7,182 bases of DNA from the NCBI GenBank assembly GCA_016212735.1, contig JACRDZ010000107.1:1-7182 (forward strand). Direction: 5' to 3'. Position numbers and translations under genes: made by a program. Under the pieces are notes generated by a model. It did no database searches, had not been told where the DNA came from, and was given only the letters and a program-made list of their open reading frames with translations. Positions 6,606 to 7,182 of this stretch are shown here, in pieces (position 1 is the stretch's first letter; each line of letters opens with the position of its first letter). The DNA comes from Candidatus Firestoneibacteriota bacterium. GTDB lineage: Bacteria; JACRDZ01.

Positions 6606-7182
6606 TTATTCCCTTTTGACCGCTGATTTTAGTTTATAATCGATTTTAAAACCCTTTTCCTCCAACAGAATTAGCGGTGTTTTTCCCTCATTATTTTTTA
6701 TATTCAAATCCGCGTTTTTACTAATTAATAATTCAATTATTTCCTTATATTCTTTTGATATTGCAAAATGCAGCGGAGTTATACCATCGATATCTTTTGC
6801 ATCAACATCTGCTCCTTTATTTATGATAAATTCAACAATGTCTTTTTCGTTTCTTGCAACTGCATAATGCAGTAAAGAACCTCCTTCTCTATCTTTTGTA
6901 TTTATATCAATACCTTTATTAATAAGATATTTCACTCTATCTTCATCATTATTCAAGAGCGCACGATATAATTCTACAATTATATCTGTTTTATCATTTT
7001 TATAATTATAAATCATTTTATGCATTTGTTTAAAATTTACAGATTTATCTTTTGGATTATTGTGTAATCCAAATTTTGCTCCTTTTGAAACAAGATAATC
7101 TTCAATTTCTTTATATTTATTTTCATCTGCAATATTTAACGGTGTTTGTCCGAAACAGTCTCTTTTATTAACATCTGCGCCA
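6606..7182 (-). CDS. Ankyrin-repeat protein, 3' part (continues past window edge)
   Basis: The frame is open from the right edge of the window (first full codon ends at 7181) to a TAA at 6606-6608, giving 191 visible residues. The ATG at 7023-7025 is internal, since 52 sense codons precede it without a stop. The visible part starts inside a repeat (GADVNKRDCFGQTPLNIA...YLVSKGAK) that looks like the closing cap of one ankyrin array. After a polar linker (NPKDKSVNFKQ to about DKTD), a fresh array starts: LLNNDEDRVKYLINKGIDIN, then GGSLLHYAVARNEKDIVEFI, then GITPLHFAISKEYKEIIELL, then a C-terminal cap GKTPLILLEEKG. Ankyrin repeats mediate protein-protein contacts; no enzymatic domain is visible. 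Cell location cannot be judged because the N-terminus is outside the window. It lies 19 bp upstream of the U32 remnant on the same strand. Confidence 0.88.
   Translation of the reverse strand, partial: GADVNKRDCFGQTPLNIADENKYKEIEDYLVSKGAKFGLHNNPKDKSVNFKQMHKMIYNYKNDKTDIIVELYRALLNNDEDRVKYLINKGIDINTKDREGGSLLHYAVARNEKDIVEFIINKGADVDAKDIDGITPLHFAISKEYKEIIELLISKNADLNIKNNEGKTPLILLEEKGFKIDYKLKSAVKRE

Overview
The window reads as chromosomal DNA of an AT-rich, Gram-negative, probably uncultivated or environmental bacterium. The Gram-negative call rests on remnants of a TonB-dependent outer-membrane receptor. The AT-richness shows in long A/T runs and strongly A/T-ending codons. The phylum cannot be fixed from sequence alone. 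The interspersed-repeat style at 1-290 (a CCCCG hairpin and CTCTGTG-type repeats) resembles what I recall from Desulfobacterota and assorted candidate phyla, but that is only a hint. No RNA genes, CRISPR arrays or transposase genes were seen.

Layout, left to right. Positions 1-288 are non-coding and repeat-rich: a small perfect hairpin, a second short hairpin, a CTCTGTG repeat cluster, and a perfect 12-bp tandem duplication that runs to the edge of the next gene's stop codon. Positions 289-1369 (minus) hold two pieces of a decayed TonB-dependent receptor: a plug-domain start and a barrel end, in different frames, with the middle missing. Positions 1370-1562 are a divergent intergenic region with two interleaved perfect inverted repeats and a very good sigma70-type promoter reading right. 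Positions 1563-3865 (plus) are an intact two-gene signalling operon: a soluble triple-PAS histidine kinase whose stop overlaps the start of a receiver-only response regulator. Only 6 bp further, convergent, lies a membrane-anchored sensor protein (3872-5089, minus) whose GGDEF domain has lost its signature (DRSSF instead of GGDEF) but keeps an RxxD motif at the I-site spacing. It looks more like a c-di-GMP receptor or scaffold than a cyclase.

Positions 5223-6586 (minus) hold a broken U32 'peptidase' gene of the RlhA/YdcP type. The N-terminal catalytic part (6586 to about 5642) and the C-terminal Cys-rich part (about 5639 to 5223) are both well preserved. They abut in different frames, and the usual linker domain between them is absent. 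Upstream of it, 19 bp away on the same strand, is the 3' part of an ankyrin-repeat gene. That gene stays open through the right edge of the window (6606-7182) and appears to contain two consecutive ankyrin modules.

The central theme is signal transduction: kinase, receiver and a degenerate c-di-GMP-type protein packed tail to tail. It is flanked on both sides by genes that have lost internal segments with a frame change. The two clean internal deletions next to intact genes, the degenerate GGDEF protein with a conserved I-site, and the interleaved palindromes ahead of the kinase promoter are the points most worth following up. I did not find convincing evidence of a wholly new multi-gene system.
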